Source: Opitutales bacterium
GTDB taxonomy: Bacteria > Verrucomicrobiota > Verrucomicrobiia > Opitutales > Oceanipulchritudinaceae
DNA: 57,086 nucleotides
Reading direction: 5' to 3'
Assembly (NCBI GenBank): GCA_020831525.1
Contig: JAFIGH010000022.1
Location: 1-57,086, forward strand
The stretch's first letter is position 1, and each line of letters starts with the position of its first letter. Made by a program: the position numbers and the translations under genes. Positions 1 through 8,407 of the stretch are shown here, piece after piece. The notes below the pieces were generated by a model that saw only the letters and a list, made by a program, of their open reading frames with translations, had not been told where the DNA came from and ran no database searches.

Positions 1-52
1 TCGGCCTAACGGTTTTCAAGACCGCCGCGATCGTCCACTCTGCCAACCCTCC
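1..52 (-). tRNA. tRNA-Ser (UGA), 3' part outside the window
   Basis: Read on the minus strand, the segment starts GGAGGGTTGGCAGAGTGG, a typical bacterial tRNA-Ser acceptor and D-arm start. It continues into an anticodon loop CTTGAAA flanked by a CGGT/ACCG stem, giving anticodon TGA at positions 18-16, which reads UCA codons. The variable arm, T arm and 3' acceptor strand lie beyond position 1, so only about 52 of an expected 88 or so bases are visible. The forward strand could be misread as carrying a UCA anticodon, but the D-arm and acceptor layout only fits the minus strand. Confidence 0.9.
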
Positions 53-246
53 ATGATTGTCCGGGCAAAGTAGAGGCGCGGGCGGGCGCGGGGCAAACGG
101 AAAAATCGGGGGAAAGGGCGGTGAAGTTGAAGAGGGAGAGGGAGACGATGACGAAGACGAGGAGGGAGAGGGAGGGGCAGACAGGCGGATAGGTGGGTTT
201 TTTTGAATTGGACTCGCCCCGGCGCCGTCTACCCTGCGTGGATTGG

Positions 247-951
247 ATGATGACGTATTGGAGTGAACATTGGGCGGGGGCGGTTTACGGCGGGTCGCCG
301 TGGCTGGCGAATGTCGTGCAGTATTTCGGGCAGTCGAACATGGCGGGGAAGGTGATCATCCTTTTCCTTATCGTGTTCAGCCTCGTTGCGTGGACGATCA
401 TGATCGGAAAATACTGGGACCTCGGGCGGCTGCGGGGGGGCAACGCGGCGTTTGAGGCGCGCGTGGCGAAGACGGAGCGCGTCCTGCGCGTCGACCCGAA
501 ATTCGGGGGGGCGGCCGGGCCGTACGCGGAGCTGGCGCGCGAGGCGGTGAAGGCCTTCCACCGCGCCTCGGGGAGCGATTACGCCGTGGGGCATGTCGAG
601 AACGCCCTGCAGCGCAGTGTCGCGCGCGGGACCATCCAGTATGAGTCGAAGATGATTCTCCTTGGGTCGATTGTGGCGGGCGCTCCGTTTATGGGGCTGC
701 TTGGCACAGTGTGGGGGGTGATGGACGCCTTCGGCTCGATTACGATGGGGGGCAACGCGAATATCGGAGCGCTCGCGCCAGGGGTGTCGGGCGCCCTGCT
801 CACGACTGTGGCGGGCCTGCTCGTCGCCATTCCCTCGGTCTTCGGCTACAATTACCTGCTCACGCAGGTGAAGGTCATGGTGACGGAGCTGGAGAACTTC
901 GCCAGCCACCTCGCCGACCGTATCGAACTGGAGGCGAAGGACCGCTCCTGA
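247..951 (+). CDS. tolQ: TolQ/ExbB/MotA-type proton channel protein
   Basis: Inner-membrane proton channel subunit that, with the TolR/ExbD partner encoded next, energises a TonB/TolA-type protein spanning the periplasm. The product is about 234 residues with three hydrophobic segments: one early (KVIILFLIVFSLVAWTIMIG) and two late ones (around GAPFMGLLGTVWGVMDAFGS and LTTVAGLLVAIPSVFGYNYL), the arrangement of the MotA/TolQ/ExbB family. The frame is open from a GTG at 193. The ATG at 247 is chosen because the 18 preceding residues look non-conserved; an adjacent ATG at 250 is equally possible. It is followed 4 bases later by tolR. TolQ versus ExbB cannot be settled because tolB and pal are not present downstream. 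Confidence 0.88.
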   Translation: MMTYWSEHWAGAVYGGSPWLANVVQYFGQSNMAGKVIILFLIVFSLVAWTIMIGKYWDLGRLRGGNAAFEARVAKTERVLRVDPKFGGAAGPYAELAREAVKAFHRASGSDYAVGHVENALQRSVARGTIQYESKMILLGSIVAGAPFMGLLGTVWGVMDAFGSITMGGNANIGALAPGVSGALLTTVAGLLVAIPSVFGYNYLLTQVKVMVTELENFASHLADRIELEAKDRS

Positions 952-955
952 GGCC

Positions 956-1369
956 ATGGCACGCGTCTTTCACCGCAAGGAGCGCCTCAGCGCGATGTCG
1001 GAGATCAACGTCACGCCGTTGATCGACCTCGCGTTCGCGCTGCTCATTATCTTCATGATCACGGCGCCGCTCCTCGAGCAGTCTATCGACATCGCCCTGC
1101 CGGTGGAAACGGCGCGCCCGCAGGAGCGCGAGCGGCCCCGCCTGCAGGAGATCGCCATCGACGAAGAAGGGGCCTACTTCTGGGGAGCGCAGGGCGTGAC
1201 GGAGGCCGAACTGCGGGAGCGCCTCGAATTGTTTTCCCTCGAGCCGGATCCGCCGGTGATCTCGATCCGGGCGGATGCGCGCTTGCCCTACCAGCGGGTG
1301 GTGGATTTGATGGACATAATCAAGAGTTTTAACCTTTCGCGTATCAGCCTCGAGACGCGGGGGGAGTAG
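956..1369 (+). CDS. tolR: TolR/ExbD-type biopolymer transport protein
   Basis: Partner of the upstream TolQ/ExbB channel. The 137-residue product has the family form: a short cytoplasmic N terminus, the segment INVTPLIDLAFALLIIFMIT with the conserved Asp in the single transmembrane helix (the proton-carrying residue of ExbD/TolR), and a periplasmic domain. The start ATG lies 4 bases after the tolQ stop, so the two are translationally linked. The stop is 13 bases before the tolA/tonB-like gene. As in the rest of this operon, codon usage is strongly GC-rich. Confidence 0.92.
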   Translation: MARVFHRKERLSAMSEINVTPLIDLAFALLIIFMITAPLLEQSIDIALPVETARPQERERPRLQEIAIDEEGAYFWGAQGVTEAELRERLELFSLEPDPPVISIRADARLPYQRVVDLMDIIKSFNLSRISLETRGE

Positions 1370-1382
1370 GCTCTTCCGGAAG

Positions 1383-2144
1383 ATGAAAGGATCGTCGAAC
1401 AGACCGGCGTTGTTGACCGCCTTCGCGCTGCACGCCCTCGTGATCGTGGTGGCGGTGGTGTTCGCTGTCCTCGACCGCCTGCGCACGGAGGAGCCGGTAC
1501 ATGTGTTCGAGCTCGTGTCCCTGTCTGAAGAGCCGCCCTCGCCGGATCCCGCGCCGTCGCCGCCTGCGCCTGCATCCGAGCCGGATCCCGAGCCGCTCAC
1601 TGTCGAAGAATTGGAGGAGTTGCGCGAAATCCCGCCCTTACCCGAATCGCCGCCGCCTCCCGCGCCCGAACCGCAGCCGACGCCCGCGCCTGAGCCGCCG
1701 CGCCAAGTGCGCTTTGAGGACTGGGCCCGTGACCGCAATCTCCCCGACCGCGTGCAGCGGGTGGAGCCGCAGAGGCGCGCGGCCGCCCCCCAGCCGCGCA
1801 TCGAAACGAATATCCGCGAGCGCCTCCGCGAGGTGTCGGATCTCCGAGTGGAGGACTTCCGCGCCGCCTCGTCCCGTGAACAGAGCGAGATGGAGGCCTA
1901 CCTGAACACCATCCGGGCCCGCCTGCGTGCCGCCTTCGAGCCGGTCGGGGTCGATCACGTCGCCCGTGTGCGCTTCGAGGTCGGTGCGGACGGGCGCATC
2001 GGACGGGTGGACATCGTCGAACGCTCGGGCAACCCCGTCTTCGACGAGTCTGTGCGCCGCACCTTCCAGTCCATCGGACGCTTTCCGCCCCCGCCGAGCG
2101 GCCGCGCCCATTCGTGGACGACGACTTTCCGGAGCACGGACTGA
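1383..2144 (+). CDS. TonB/TolA-like energy-transducing protein
   Basis: Third member of the operon: a periplasm-spanning protein that transmits channel energy to the outer membrane. The 253-residue protein has an N-terminal transmembrane helix (about residues 10-30), a long Pro/Glu-rich linker (about 45-110) typical of TonB and TolA, a charged middle part, and a C-terminal TonB-like domain (about 165-250: ARVRFEVGADGRIGRVDIVE, then a NPVFDESVRRTF stretch). The domain resembles TolA/TonB C termini; which one it is cannot be decided from sequence reading. Immediately after the stop the DNA is a decayed lyase gene rather than the tolB and pal genes often found in Tol operons. Confidence 0.8.
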   Translation: MKGSSNRPALLTAFALHALVIVVAVVFAVLDRLRTEEPVHVFELVSLSEEPPSPDPAPSPPAPASEPDPEPLTVEELEELREIPPLPESPPPPAPEPQPTPAPEPPRQVRFEDWARDRNLPDRVQRVEPQRRAAAPQPRIETNIRERLREVSDLRVEDFRAASSREQSEMEAYLNTIRARLRAAFEPVGVDHVARVRFEVGADGRIGRVDIVERSGNPVFDESVRRTFQSIGRFPPPPSGRAHSWTTTFRSTD

Positions 2145-2629
2145 TTCGCACCGGATTGTCTTCCGCCACAATAGCATCGGCGAGGGATTGAGCCGCTCCA
2201 CCCGCAGCGAGCCGGAGCACTCCAAAGGCACACTCGTGCACGGCAATGTGACGGAAATCGCCATCGTGGGGAGTGTTGTGCGCCACGGGCCGGACACCCC
2301 GCGCACCATGCCCATCGGCGGATTCACCGGGCGCGCGGAAGTCTTCACCCACGAACAACCGCGTCGTACGCCGCGGCGGCGGCGATCTCGGCGTGCCGTG
2401 GGTCGGGCAATACACCGCTCTGCGCACTCTGCCGTTTTGGCTCGATGGCTTTGCGCCGCGTCCGTCCGACGAGACCGCCGACTGGGTCCTCGAAAACGCC
2501 GTCGCCCGCCCGTGGGCGCGCGACGCGGTCGACCGTCGCCTCGTCGAAGAAGCCCGCACCGGCGGCGGGCGCATCATCGATAGCGAGCAACAGGTAGGCG
2601 GCTATCCGCAGCACCGGCAGGCTTTGTAA
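2140..2629 (+). pseudogene. Remnant of a PL1-type pectate lyase (3' half, frameshifted)
   Basis: Two reading frames carry consecutive pieces of one pectate-lyase-like protein. Frame 1 (about 2143-2345) reads RIVFRHNSIGEGL, then EPEHSKGTLVHGNVTEIAI, matching the beta-helix rung of family 1 lyases around the conserved H-S-K-G segment. Frame 2 (about 2345-2629) reads DETADWVLENAVARPWARD and AVDRRLVEEARTGGGRIIDS followed by EQQVGGYP, the usual C-terminal end of such lyases. No start codon or N-terminal half is present and a frameshift separates the parts, so no functional protein is expected. The remnant abuts the stop codon of the tonB-like gene. Confidence 0.72.
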
Positions 2630-2723
2630 GGCAGGCGGGCTCCGCTGGTGAAGTAATATAACTACGAGCAGAAATAGCGCAAATAATTTAATTGTGGGAT
2701 AGATTTTGTGTCAATTATATTAA
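2630..2723. other. AT-rich spacer without recognised gene
   Basis: The segment after the lyase remnant is notably AT-rich compared with its surroundings. I see no open frame, hairpin or promoter that can be supported in it. Confidence 0.5.
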
Positions 2724-2889
2724 CTATGGGAACGTCTCCCCTGGAGGGGCACACCGTAGCCGGTCCGCGGGTGCAGTCACTGCCGCGGACCACCCGCTTC
2801 GGCCCGAAGCGGGCCCCGCGGGATCGGTCGCGTTGCCCGGATAGGTGTCGTGCCAATCCCAGCACCATTCCAGCACGCTGCCCACCAAC
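2724..2889 (-). pseudogene. Remnant of a SUMF1/formylglycine-generating-enzyme-like protein
   Basis: In one minus-strand frame the DNA reads GSVLEWCWDWHDTYPGNATD followed by PAGPASG, then runs to a stop at 2724. This is the characteristic C-terminal motif of the formylglycine-generating (FGE-sulfatase/SUMF1) fold, normally GNVWEWCWDW, then a YPGG and DPTGPASG. Neither the upstream part of the domain nor the usual downstream RVxRGGSW segment follows, so only a fragment of about 30 recognisable residues remains. A perfect inverted repeat (8-bp arms at 2793-2800 and 2806-2813) lies inside it. Confidence 0.6.
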
Positions 2890-2980
2890 CGGTCGAGAAC
2901 CTCCAGTAGGTTGGCGCTTTTCTCCCTCCGATGCCCCTTGAAAACCCCAAATACTCCGGCAATTCCACTTGCAGATTAGG

Positions 2981-2994
2981 TGAACGTGTGTTCA
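2981..2994. promoter_or_regulatory. Candidate LexA operator upstream of imuA
   Basis: A perfect 14-bp palindrome TGAACGTGTGTTCA sits 11 bases before the imuA start codon. It contains GAAC-N4-GTTC, the half-site arrangement of Gram-positive-type LexA boxes. As the operon encodes the SOS mutasome, repression by LexA is the natural reading. From memory, a verrucomicrobial LexA motif has been described with the opposite half-site order (TGTTC-N4-GAACA), so the assignment is not certain. Confidence 0.6.
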
Positions 2995-3004
2995 TACAAA
3001 AGGC

Positions 3005-3685
3005 ATGGTGATTTCCTTGGAGAAGGAGCGGAGGCGGGAGGTGTTTGCGGGGCTGCGGCGGCGGTTCGGCGCGGATGTCGCGCGCATGGAGAGGGAGGCG
3101 CTGCGCACGGGCGCGGCGGGGCTGGATGCGGCGCTGCGCGGGGGCTGGCGGCGCGGGGAGTGCCATGAGGTGGTGGAGGGGCGCGCCGGCGCGGGGGGCA
3201 CGTTGGTGCTTGAGCTGTGTCTGGAGGCGGCGCGGCGGGAGCGCGGGTTCGCGGCCCTTGTCGACGGGGCGGACGGATTTGCGCCGGAGGCGGTGGATGC
3301 GGCGGTGCTGCCCCACCTTTTCTGGGTGCGCTGCGGCGGGGAGACGGCGGCGGCCTTGCGTGCGGCGGAGCTGCTCGCGCGGGACGCGAATTTCCTTTTT
3401 CTGCTCCTCGACTTGCGCGGACACGCGGCGGCGGAGCTTCGGCGCATTCCGGCGGGCGGCTGGTACGGCTTGCAGCGCGCGGCAAAGCGGTCGGGGCAGG
3501 CGTTGGTGGTCTTTGCGGAGGTGTCGTGTGTGGCTGCGGCCTCGGTGCGTCTTGCGCTGGAGGAGCGCTACGGGGCGGAGGCCCTGGAGGCGGAGCGCGC
3601 GGAGCTGACGGCGGCCCTGCGCCCGGAGCGGGAGCTGCGGCGGGCCTCGGGCGGCGGCGCGGACCCGTGCGTTTTGCAGGGGTAG
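3005..3685 (+). CDS. imuA: ImuA, RecA/SulA-like protein of the mutagenesis cassette
   Basis: First gene of an imuA-imuB-dnaE2 cassette, the DNA-damage-inducible translesion synthesis system of many bacteria that lack UmuDC. The 226-residue product has the RecA-like core of ImuA: a degenerate nucleotide-binding loop around EGRAGAGGT (Gly where Lys is normal), a hydrophobic strand FAALVDGADGFAPEA, and a Walker-B-like FLFLLLDLRG. In the family ImuA interacts with ImuB and with RecA. It is followed 14 bases later by imuB. The frame shows no defect. Confidence 0.85.
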   Translation: MVISLEKERRREVFAGLRRRFGADVARMEREALRTGAAGLDAALRGGWRRGECHEVVEGRAGAGGTLVLELCLEAARRERGFAALVDGADGFAPEAVDAAVLPHLFWVRCGGETAAALRAAELLARDANFLFLLLDLRGHAAAELRRIPAGGWYGLQRAAKRSGQALVVFAEVSCVAAASVRLALEERYGAEALEAERAELTAALRPERELRRASGGGADPCVLQG

Positions 3686-3699
3686 AGGAGGCGGCGTGT

Positions 3700-5175
3700 A
3701 TGTATGGAGCGGTGCATGTGCCGGAACTGCCTTTGCAGGCGCTGTTGTACCGGCGTCCGGAGCTGCGGCGTGCGGTGGACGGGGGCGCGCCGCTGGCGGT
3801 CCTCGATGAATCGGGCGGGCGCTCCCGCGTGGTTTCGGTCAACCGGGCGGCCCGGGCGGCGGGGGTGGAGCCGGGGTCGCGGCCCCCGCAGGCGCTCGCG
3901 CGGTGCGGTGCGCTGCAGCTGTTTCCGCGTGTGCCGGAGGCGGAGGCGGCGGTGGAGCGCCGTCTCTTGCTCGCCGCGCGGGGGCTGTGTCCGGTGGTGG
4001 AGGCGACGGCGGCGGGCCGGGTGACGCTCGATCTGTGCGGGGCGGGGGGACGGGAGCGGTCGGCCGCCGGGTTGGAGGGGCTCTGCCGACGCGGGGCGGC
4101 GGCGGGGTTGGCGCTGCGCGCGGGGCTGGCCCGCACGCCGGACTACGCCGCATGGGCGGCGCGGAAGGGGCGGCCCCTCTATGTGGCGGAAGATGTGGAC
4201 GCCCTGCTGGAGGGCCTGTCGCTGGAGGCAGCGGGGTTCACGCCCGCGCAGGCGGAGGTCTTGGCGGGGTGGGGCGTGCGTTCGCCGGCGGCGTTCCGCA
4301 GGCTCCCGCCGGGCGCGGTGGGGCGGCGGCTGGGGCGGGCCGGGGTGGAGGCCCTCGCGCGGATCAACGGCACGCATTGCCGCCTCCTCCGTCCGGCGCG
4401 GGTGGAACCCTGTTTTGCGCGGACGGAGACGTTTGAGGCGGGGGTGGAGTCGGTCGAGCCGCTCTTTTTTGTGCTGCGGCGGCAGGTGGGCGAGCTGGTG
4501 CCGGAACTGGAGGCGGCGCACCGCGCGGCGGAGGGCGTGGAACTGAGCCTTGCGCAGGAGAGCGGCCGCCCGTGCCGGCGTGCCCTCGCGCTGCCCGAAC
4601 CGACCGTGCGGGAGGAGACGCTCGACCGCATCCTCTCCGGGGTCATGGGAACGATGCGCACGGATTCGCCGGTCTGCGCGTTGTCGGTGCGCCTGCGGAC
4701 GTGTCCGGCGCAGTTGCGGCAGGGGGATTTGTTTTCCGTGGCGCCGCGGGACACGGCGGCCTTTGCGCGCACGGCGGACCGCCTCGCCGCGCTTGTCGGC
4801 GCGGAGCGGGTGGGGAGTCCGCGCGTGGCGGATACATGGCGTCCCGGTGCCTTCCGCATGGTGCCGCTGAAGGAGGCGGACGTGGAGCCGGCGGGGTCCG
4901 GGACGGCAGCGGCGCGGCGGGGGCCGCCGTGGCGTTGCTTCCGCCCGCCGCGCCGGATTCTCGTATGGTGTGCGGAGGGGGTGCCCGCCGTGGTGGAGGC
5001 CGGCGGGGTGTCTTCGCCGGTGCGGGCCTGCCGCGGGCCGTGGGCGACGTCCGGCGAATGGTGGACGGCGTCTCCGTGGGACCGCGAGGCATGGGATGTC
5101 GAGCTGGAGGGCGGCGGGCTCTGCCGCGTCTACCGTGAAGACGGAGAATGGTTTATGGAGGGAGTCTACGGATGA
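3700..5175 (+). CDS. imuB: ImuB, catalytically inactive Y-family polymerase-like protein
   Basis: Adaptor of the mutasome: a Y-family polymerase fold without catalytic residues that links DnaE2, ImuA and the beta clamp. The ATG at 3700 is chosen over an open frame from 3217 because a GAGGAGG site precedes it and family similarity begins at VHVPELPLQALLY. The usual catalytic DxD and SxDE motifs are replaced (VHVPEL and AGRVTLDLCG), as expected for ImuB. Helix-hairpin-helix-like and little-finger regions follow. A QGDLF segment near residues 343-347 fits the clamp-binding QxxLF motif. Length is 491 residues. The stop overlaps the dnaE2 start (ATGA at 5172). Confidence 0.88.
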   Translation: MYGAVHVPELPLQALLYRRPELRRAVDGGAPLAVLDESGGRSRVVSVNRAARAAGVEPGSRPPQALARCGALQLFPRVPEAEAAVERRLLLAARGLCPVVEATAAGRVTLDLCGAGGRERSAAGLEGLCRRGAAAGLALRAGLARTPDYAAWAARKGRPLYVAEDVDALLEGLSLEAAGFTPAQAEVLAGWGVRSPAAFRRLPPGAVGRRLGRAGVEALARINGTHCRLLRPARVEPCFARTETFEAGVESVEPLFFVLRRQVGELVPELEAAHRAAEGVELSLAQESGRPCRRALALPEPTVREETLDRILSGVMGTMRTDSPVCALSVRLRTCPAQLRQGDLFSVAPRDTAAFARTADRLAALVGAERVGSPRVADTWRPGAFRMVPLKEADVEPAGSGTAAARRGPPWRCFRPPRRILVWCAEGVPAVVEAGGVSSPVRACRGPWATSGEWWTASPWDREAWDVELEGGGLCRVYREDGEWFMEGVYG

Positions 5176-8100
5176 GGGCGCGCGCGGCGGAATATGCCGA
5201 GCTGCACGCGGCGAGCGCCTTCAGCTTTCTGCGCGGCGGCTCGGGTCCGGAAGCCCTCGCCGAAGCGGCGGCGGAGGCGGGGCTCGGGGCCGTGGCCCTC
5301 TGCGACCGCGACGGCGTCTACGGCGCGCCGCGCTTTCACAAGGCCTGCCGGGAGCGCGGCCTGCGCGCCATCGTGGGCGCGGAGCTGACACTGGAGGACG
5401 GCGGGGCGCTGCCCGTCCTCGTGGAAAACGCGGCGGGCTACGCGAATCTCTGCCGCCTCGTCACGGGGGCGCAACTGCGGGCGGAGGCAAAGGGCGCGGC
5501 GCGCTTCCGTTGGGACGAGATCGCGGAGCACGCGGAGGGACTCGTAGCCATGGGCGGCGATGTCGACGGGGGCGCGCTGGCCGCCGCCCTCGGTCATGGC
5601 GGGGGAGAAGGGGCGGACCGTTTTCTGCGGCGGCTCAAGCGCGCTTTTCCGGAGAAGGGGCAGTGTTATGTGGAGTTGCAGCATCACCGGCGGCGGGGCG
5701 ACCCCGCCCGCGTGCGTGCGCTCGCCGCCCTCGCGGAGCGGCGCGGGCTGTCCGTTGTCGCGACAAACGGGGTGCGCTACGCCACGCCCCGGGAGCGGAA
5801 GGTGGCCGATGTCTTCACCTGCCTGCGGCACCACACCCACCTCGACGCGGCGGGCCGCCTCCTCGCGCCCAACGCGGAGCGGCATGTGAAGCGTGCGGAG
5901 GAAATGGATACGCTCTTCCGCGATGTTCCGGAGGCCCTGCGCGCGGCGGTGGCGTTGTCGGAGCGGCTCCGCTTTTCCCTTGAGGACCCCGGCTACCGTT
6001 TTCCGGACTACCCCGTGCCGGCGGGAGAGACGGCGGACAGTTTTCTGCGCAAGCTCACATGGTTCGGCGCGGAGCAGCGCTACGGCGGGTTGACGCCGGC
6101 GGTCCGCCGACAACTGGAACACGAACTCGGTATCATTTCTAGGCTCGGGTTCAGCGGCTATTTTTTCATTGTGTGGGATATCGTGAACTTCTGCCGAGAA
6201 TCGGATATCATGGTGCAGGGACGGGGGAGCGCGGCGAACAGCGCGGTGTGCTACAGCCTCGGGATCACGGCGGTGGATCCGATTGGCTGCGGCCTGTTGT
6301 TCGAGCGCTTTCTCAGCGAGGGGCGGCGGGGCTGGCCCGACATCGACCTCGACCTGCCCAGCGGAGAGCGGCGCGAGCGCGTCATCCAGGAAGTCTACCG
6401 GCGCTACGGGCGCCGTGGCGCGGCTATGACAGCGAATGTCATCACCTACCGCGGGCGCGGCGCGGTGCGCGAGATCGGCAAGGCGCTCAATTTTCCGCCC
6501 GCCATGATCGACCGGTTTTCCAGCCTGTGGTCGGGGGGCGGGGAGGGTGCGGAGTCTGGCGACCTCGCGGCTCTCCTCGAAGAGGCGGGGCTGCGGCGCG
6601 ACCACCCGCGCACGCCCGTGCTTGTGGAATTGTGCGGGATGGTGCGGGGGTTGCCGCGCCACCTCGGCCAGCATTCGGGGGGCATGATCGTGTGCGCGGG
6701 GCGGCTCGACAGCGTGGTGCCGCTCGAACAGGCCTCCATGCCGGGCCGCGTCGTTGCGCAGTGGGACAAGGACGACTGCGAGGATCTCGGCATCGTGAAG
6801 GTCGACCTCCTCGGCCTCGGTATGATGGCGGCGATGCAGGACTCTCTGCGCTACGCGCGCGAGCGGGGCCGCGCCGTCGACCTCGCGCGTATCCCGAAGG
6901 ACGATCCGGCGACCTTCGCCATGATGCAGGCGGCGGACACGATCGGGGTCTTCCAAATCGAGAGCCGCGCGCAACAGGCCACGCTCCCGCGCATGAAGCC
7001 GGCCTGCTTTTACGATGTCGCCATCGAGGTGGCGATCATCCGTCCCGGACCCATCCAGGGCAATCTCGTGCATCCCTACCTTGAGCGGCGGCAGGGGCGC
7101 GCGCCGGTCGACTACCTTGACGAGCGGCTGAAGCCGGTGCTGGAGCGCACGCTGGGGGTGCCGCTCTTCCAGGAACAGGTGCTGCGCATTGCCATGATCC
7201 TTGCGGACTTCACGGGGGCGGAGGCGGAGGAACTGCGGCGCGCCCTCAATTTCCACCGTTCCCCGGAGCGACTGCGCCGCGCGCAGTGCAAACTGCGCGC
7301 CGCGATGGAACGCAAGGGCGTCGCGCCGCGTGTCATCGAGGGCGTGGTCGAGGCCACGGGGTCCTTCGCCCTCTACGGGTTTCCCGAGTCGCACGCCATC
7401 AGCTTCGCCCTCATCGCCTACGCCAGCACGTATCTGAAAGCCCACTACCCGGCGGAGTTTTACTGCGGCCTCCTGAACAACCAGCCGATGGGGTTCTACT
7501 CGCCCGCCACTCTCATCCAGGACGCCCGCCGCCGCGGCGTGCGCTTCTGTTCCCCCTGTGTGGCGGCCTCGCTCCGGGAAACAACCGTGGTCGACGACAA
7601 ATGCCTGCAACTGGGCCTCTCGGCGGTGCGGGGGCTGCGCCGCGCGGATATCGACGGGATGCTGGCGGCGCGGGCGGAGCGTCCCTTTGCCTCCCTCGAC
7701 GATTTCCGGCGGCGGACGCCCTTCGACGCCGCGGCCCTGCGCCTCCTTGCCCGGGCCGGGGCGCTGCGCGTTTTCGGCGGGGACCGGCGGCGCACTCTCT
7801 GGGAAGTGGAGGAGACACTGGACTGGGGCGACGGGCTCATGGTGGCGGAAGATGCCGCCCTCTGCCGGGCCGCCCCGGACGAACCGCCGGCGGAGGCAAT
7901 GAGCCTCCTCGAGCGCGTGCAGGCCGACTACGAGACCCTCGGCCTCACCGCGGGGCCGCACCCCATGCGCCTCTTCCGGCGGCAGCTCGGCGGCCTTCTC
8001 CGCGCCGCCGATCTATCGCGGCAGCCCGACGGGCGGCGTGTGACGGTGGGTGGCGCGGCCATCTGCCGCCAGCGCCCGGCCACCGCCAAGGGCTTCGTCT

Positions 8101-8312
8101 TCATCAGCCTCGAAGACGAGACGGGGATCATCAACATCATCACCGATCCCGCTTTTTTCGAGCGGCGGCGGCGGGTCCTCGTCGAATCACCCTTCCTCGA
8201 ATTCACGGGGCGGCTGCAAAACCGCGAAGGTGTCATCCACATGCGCGCGGAAACCGTGCGTCCCCTTGCCTGTGACGGCCTGCCCGCCGGGGCCTCACAC
8301 GATTTTCATTAA
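5172..8312 (+). CDS. dnaE2: DnaE2, error-prone C-family DNA polymerase
   Basis: Catalytic subunit of the mutasome, performing error-prone synthesis across lesions. The 1046-residue length is normal for DnaE2. An N-terminal PHP domain is visible (AELHAASAFSFLRGGS, then VALCDRDGVYG), followed by the alpha-subunit palm with VQGRGSAANSAVCYSLGI and the catalytic PDIDLDLPSGER motif, a thumb and fingers region (FQEQVLRIAMILADFTGAEA), helix-hairpin-helix and a C-terminal OB fold (FVFISLEDETGIINIITDP). The ATG at 5172 is chosen over one at 5148: it overlaps the imuB stop as ATGA and has a GGAGGG ribosome site about 10 bases upstream. Translational coupling to imuB is likely. Confidence 0.93.
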   Translation: MRARAAEYAELHAASAFSFLRGGSGPEALAEAAAEAGLGAVALCDRDGVYGAPRFHKACRERGLRAIVGAELTLEDGGALPVLVENAAGYANLCRLVTGAQLRAEAKGAARFRWDEIAEHAEGLVAMGGDVDGGALAAALGHGGGEGADRFLRRLKRAFPEKGQCYVELQHHRRRGDPARVRALAALAERRGLSVVATNGVRYATPRERKVADVFTCLRHHTHLDAAGRLLAPNAERHVKRAEEMDTLFRDVPEALRAAVALSERLRFSLEDPGYRFPDYPVPAGETADSFLRKLTWFGAEQRYGGLTPAVRRQLEHELGIISRLGFSGYFFIVWDIVNFCRESDIMVQGRGSAANSAVCYSLGITAVDPIGCGLLFERFLSEGRRGWPDIDLDLPSGERRERVIQEVYRRYGRRGAAMTANVITYRGRGAVREIGKALNFPPAMIDRFSSLWSGGGEGAESGDLAALLEEAGLRRDHPRTPVLVELCGMVRGLPRHLGQHSGGMIVCAGRLDSVVPLEQASMPGRVVAQWDKDDCEDLGIVKVDLLGLGMMAAMQDSLRYARERGRAVDLARIPKDDPATFAMMQAADTIGVFQIESRAQQATLPRMKPACFYDVAIEVAIIRPGPIQGNLVHPYLERRQGRAPVDYLDERLKPVLERTLGVPLFQEQVLRIAMILADFTGAEAEELRRALNFHRSPERLRRAQCKLRAAMERKGVAPRVIEGVVEATGSFALYGFPESHAISFALIAYASTYLKAHYPAEFYCGLLNNQPMGFYSPATLIQDARRRGVRFCSPCVAASLRETTVVDDKCLQLGLSAVRGLRRADIDGMLAARAERPFASLDDFRRRTPFDAAALRLLARAGALRVFGGDRRRTLWEVEETLDWGDGLMVAEDAALCRAAPDEPPAEAMSLLERVQADYETLGLTAGPHPMRLFRRQLGGLLRAADLSRQPDGRRVTVGGAAICRQRPATAKGFVFISLEDETGIINIITDPAFFERRRRVLVESPFLEFTGRLQNREGVIHMRAETVRPLACDGLPAGASHDFH

Positions 8313-8407
8313 TTCCCTGCCGCACAGAGAGGAGCGATAGTGTTCCTCGATGTACCGTGCTGCAATCGGCCTTCGCCGCTTCCGCGCCGCGGCTTGCCCG
8401 GCGCTTG

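Noticed and set aside
1-52. A forward-strand selenocysteine-type tRNA (apparent UCA anticodon)
   Set aside because: The acceptor and D-arm sequence reads correctly only on the minus strand as tRNA-Ser(UGA).
3217-3699. N-terminal extension of imuB overlapping imuA
   Set aside because: Gly/Ala/Arg-rich translation without family similarity; a strong ribosome site precedes the ATG at 3700.
5166-7961. 931-residue open frame on the minus strand across dnaE2
   Set aside because: GC-rich shadow of dnaE2; composition is Arg/Ala-rich, with no recognisable domains.
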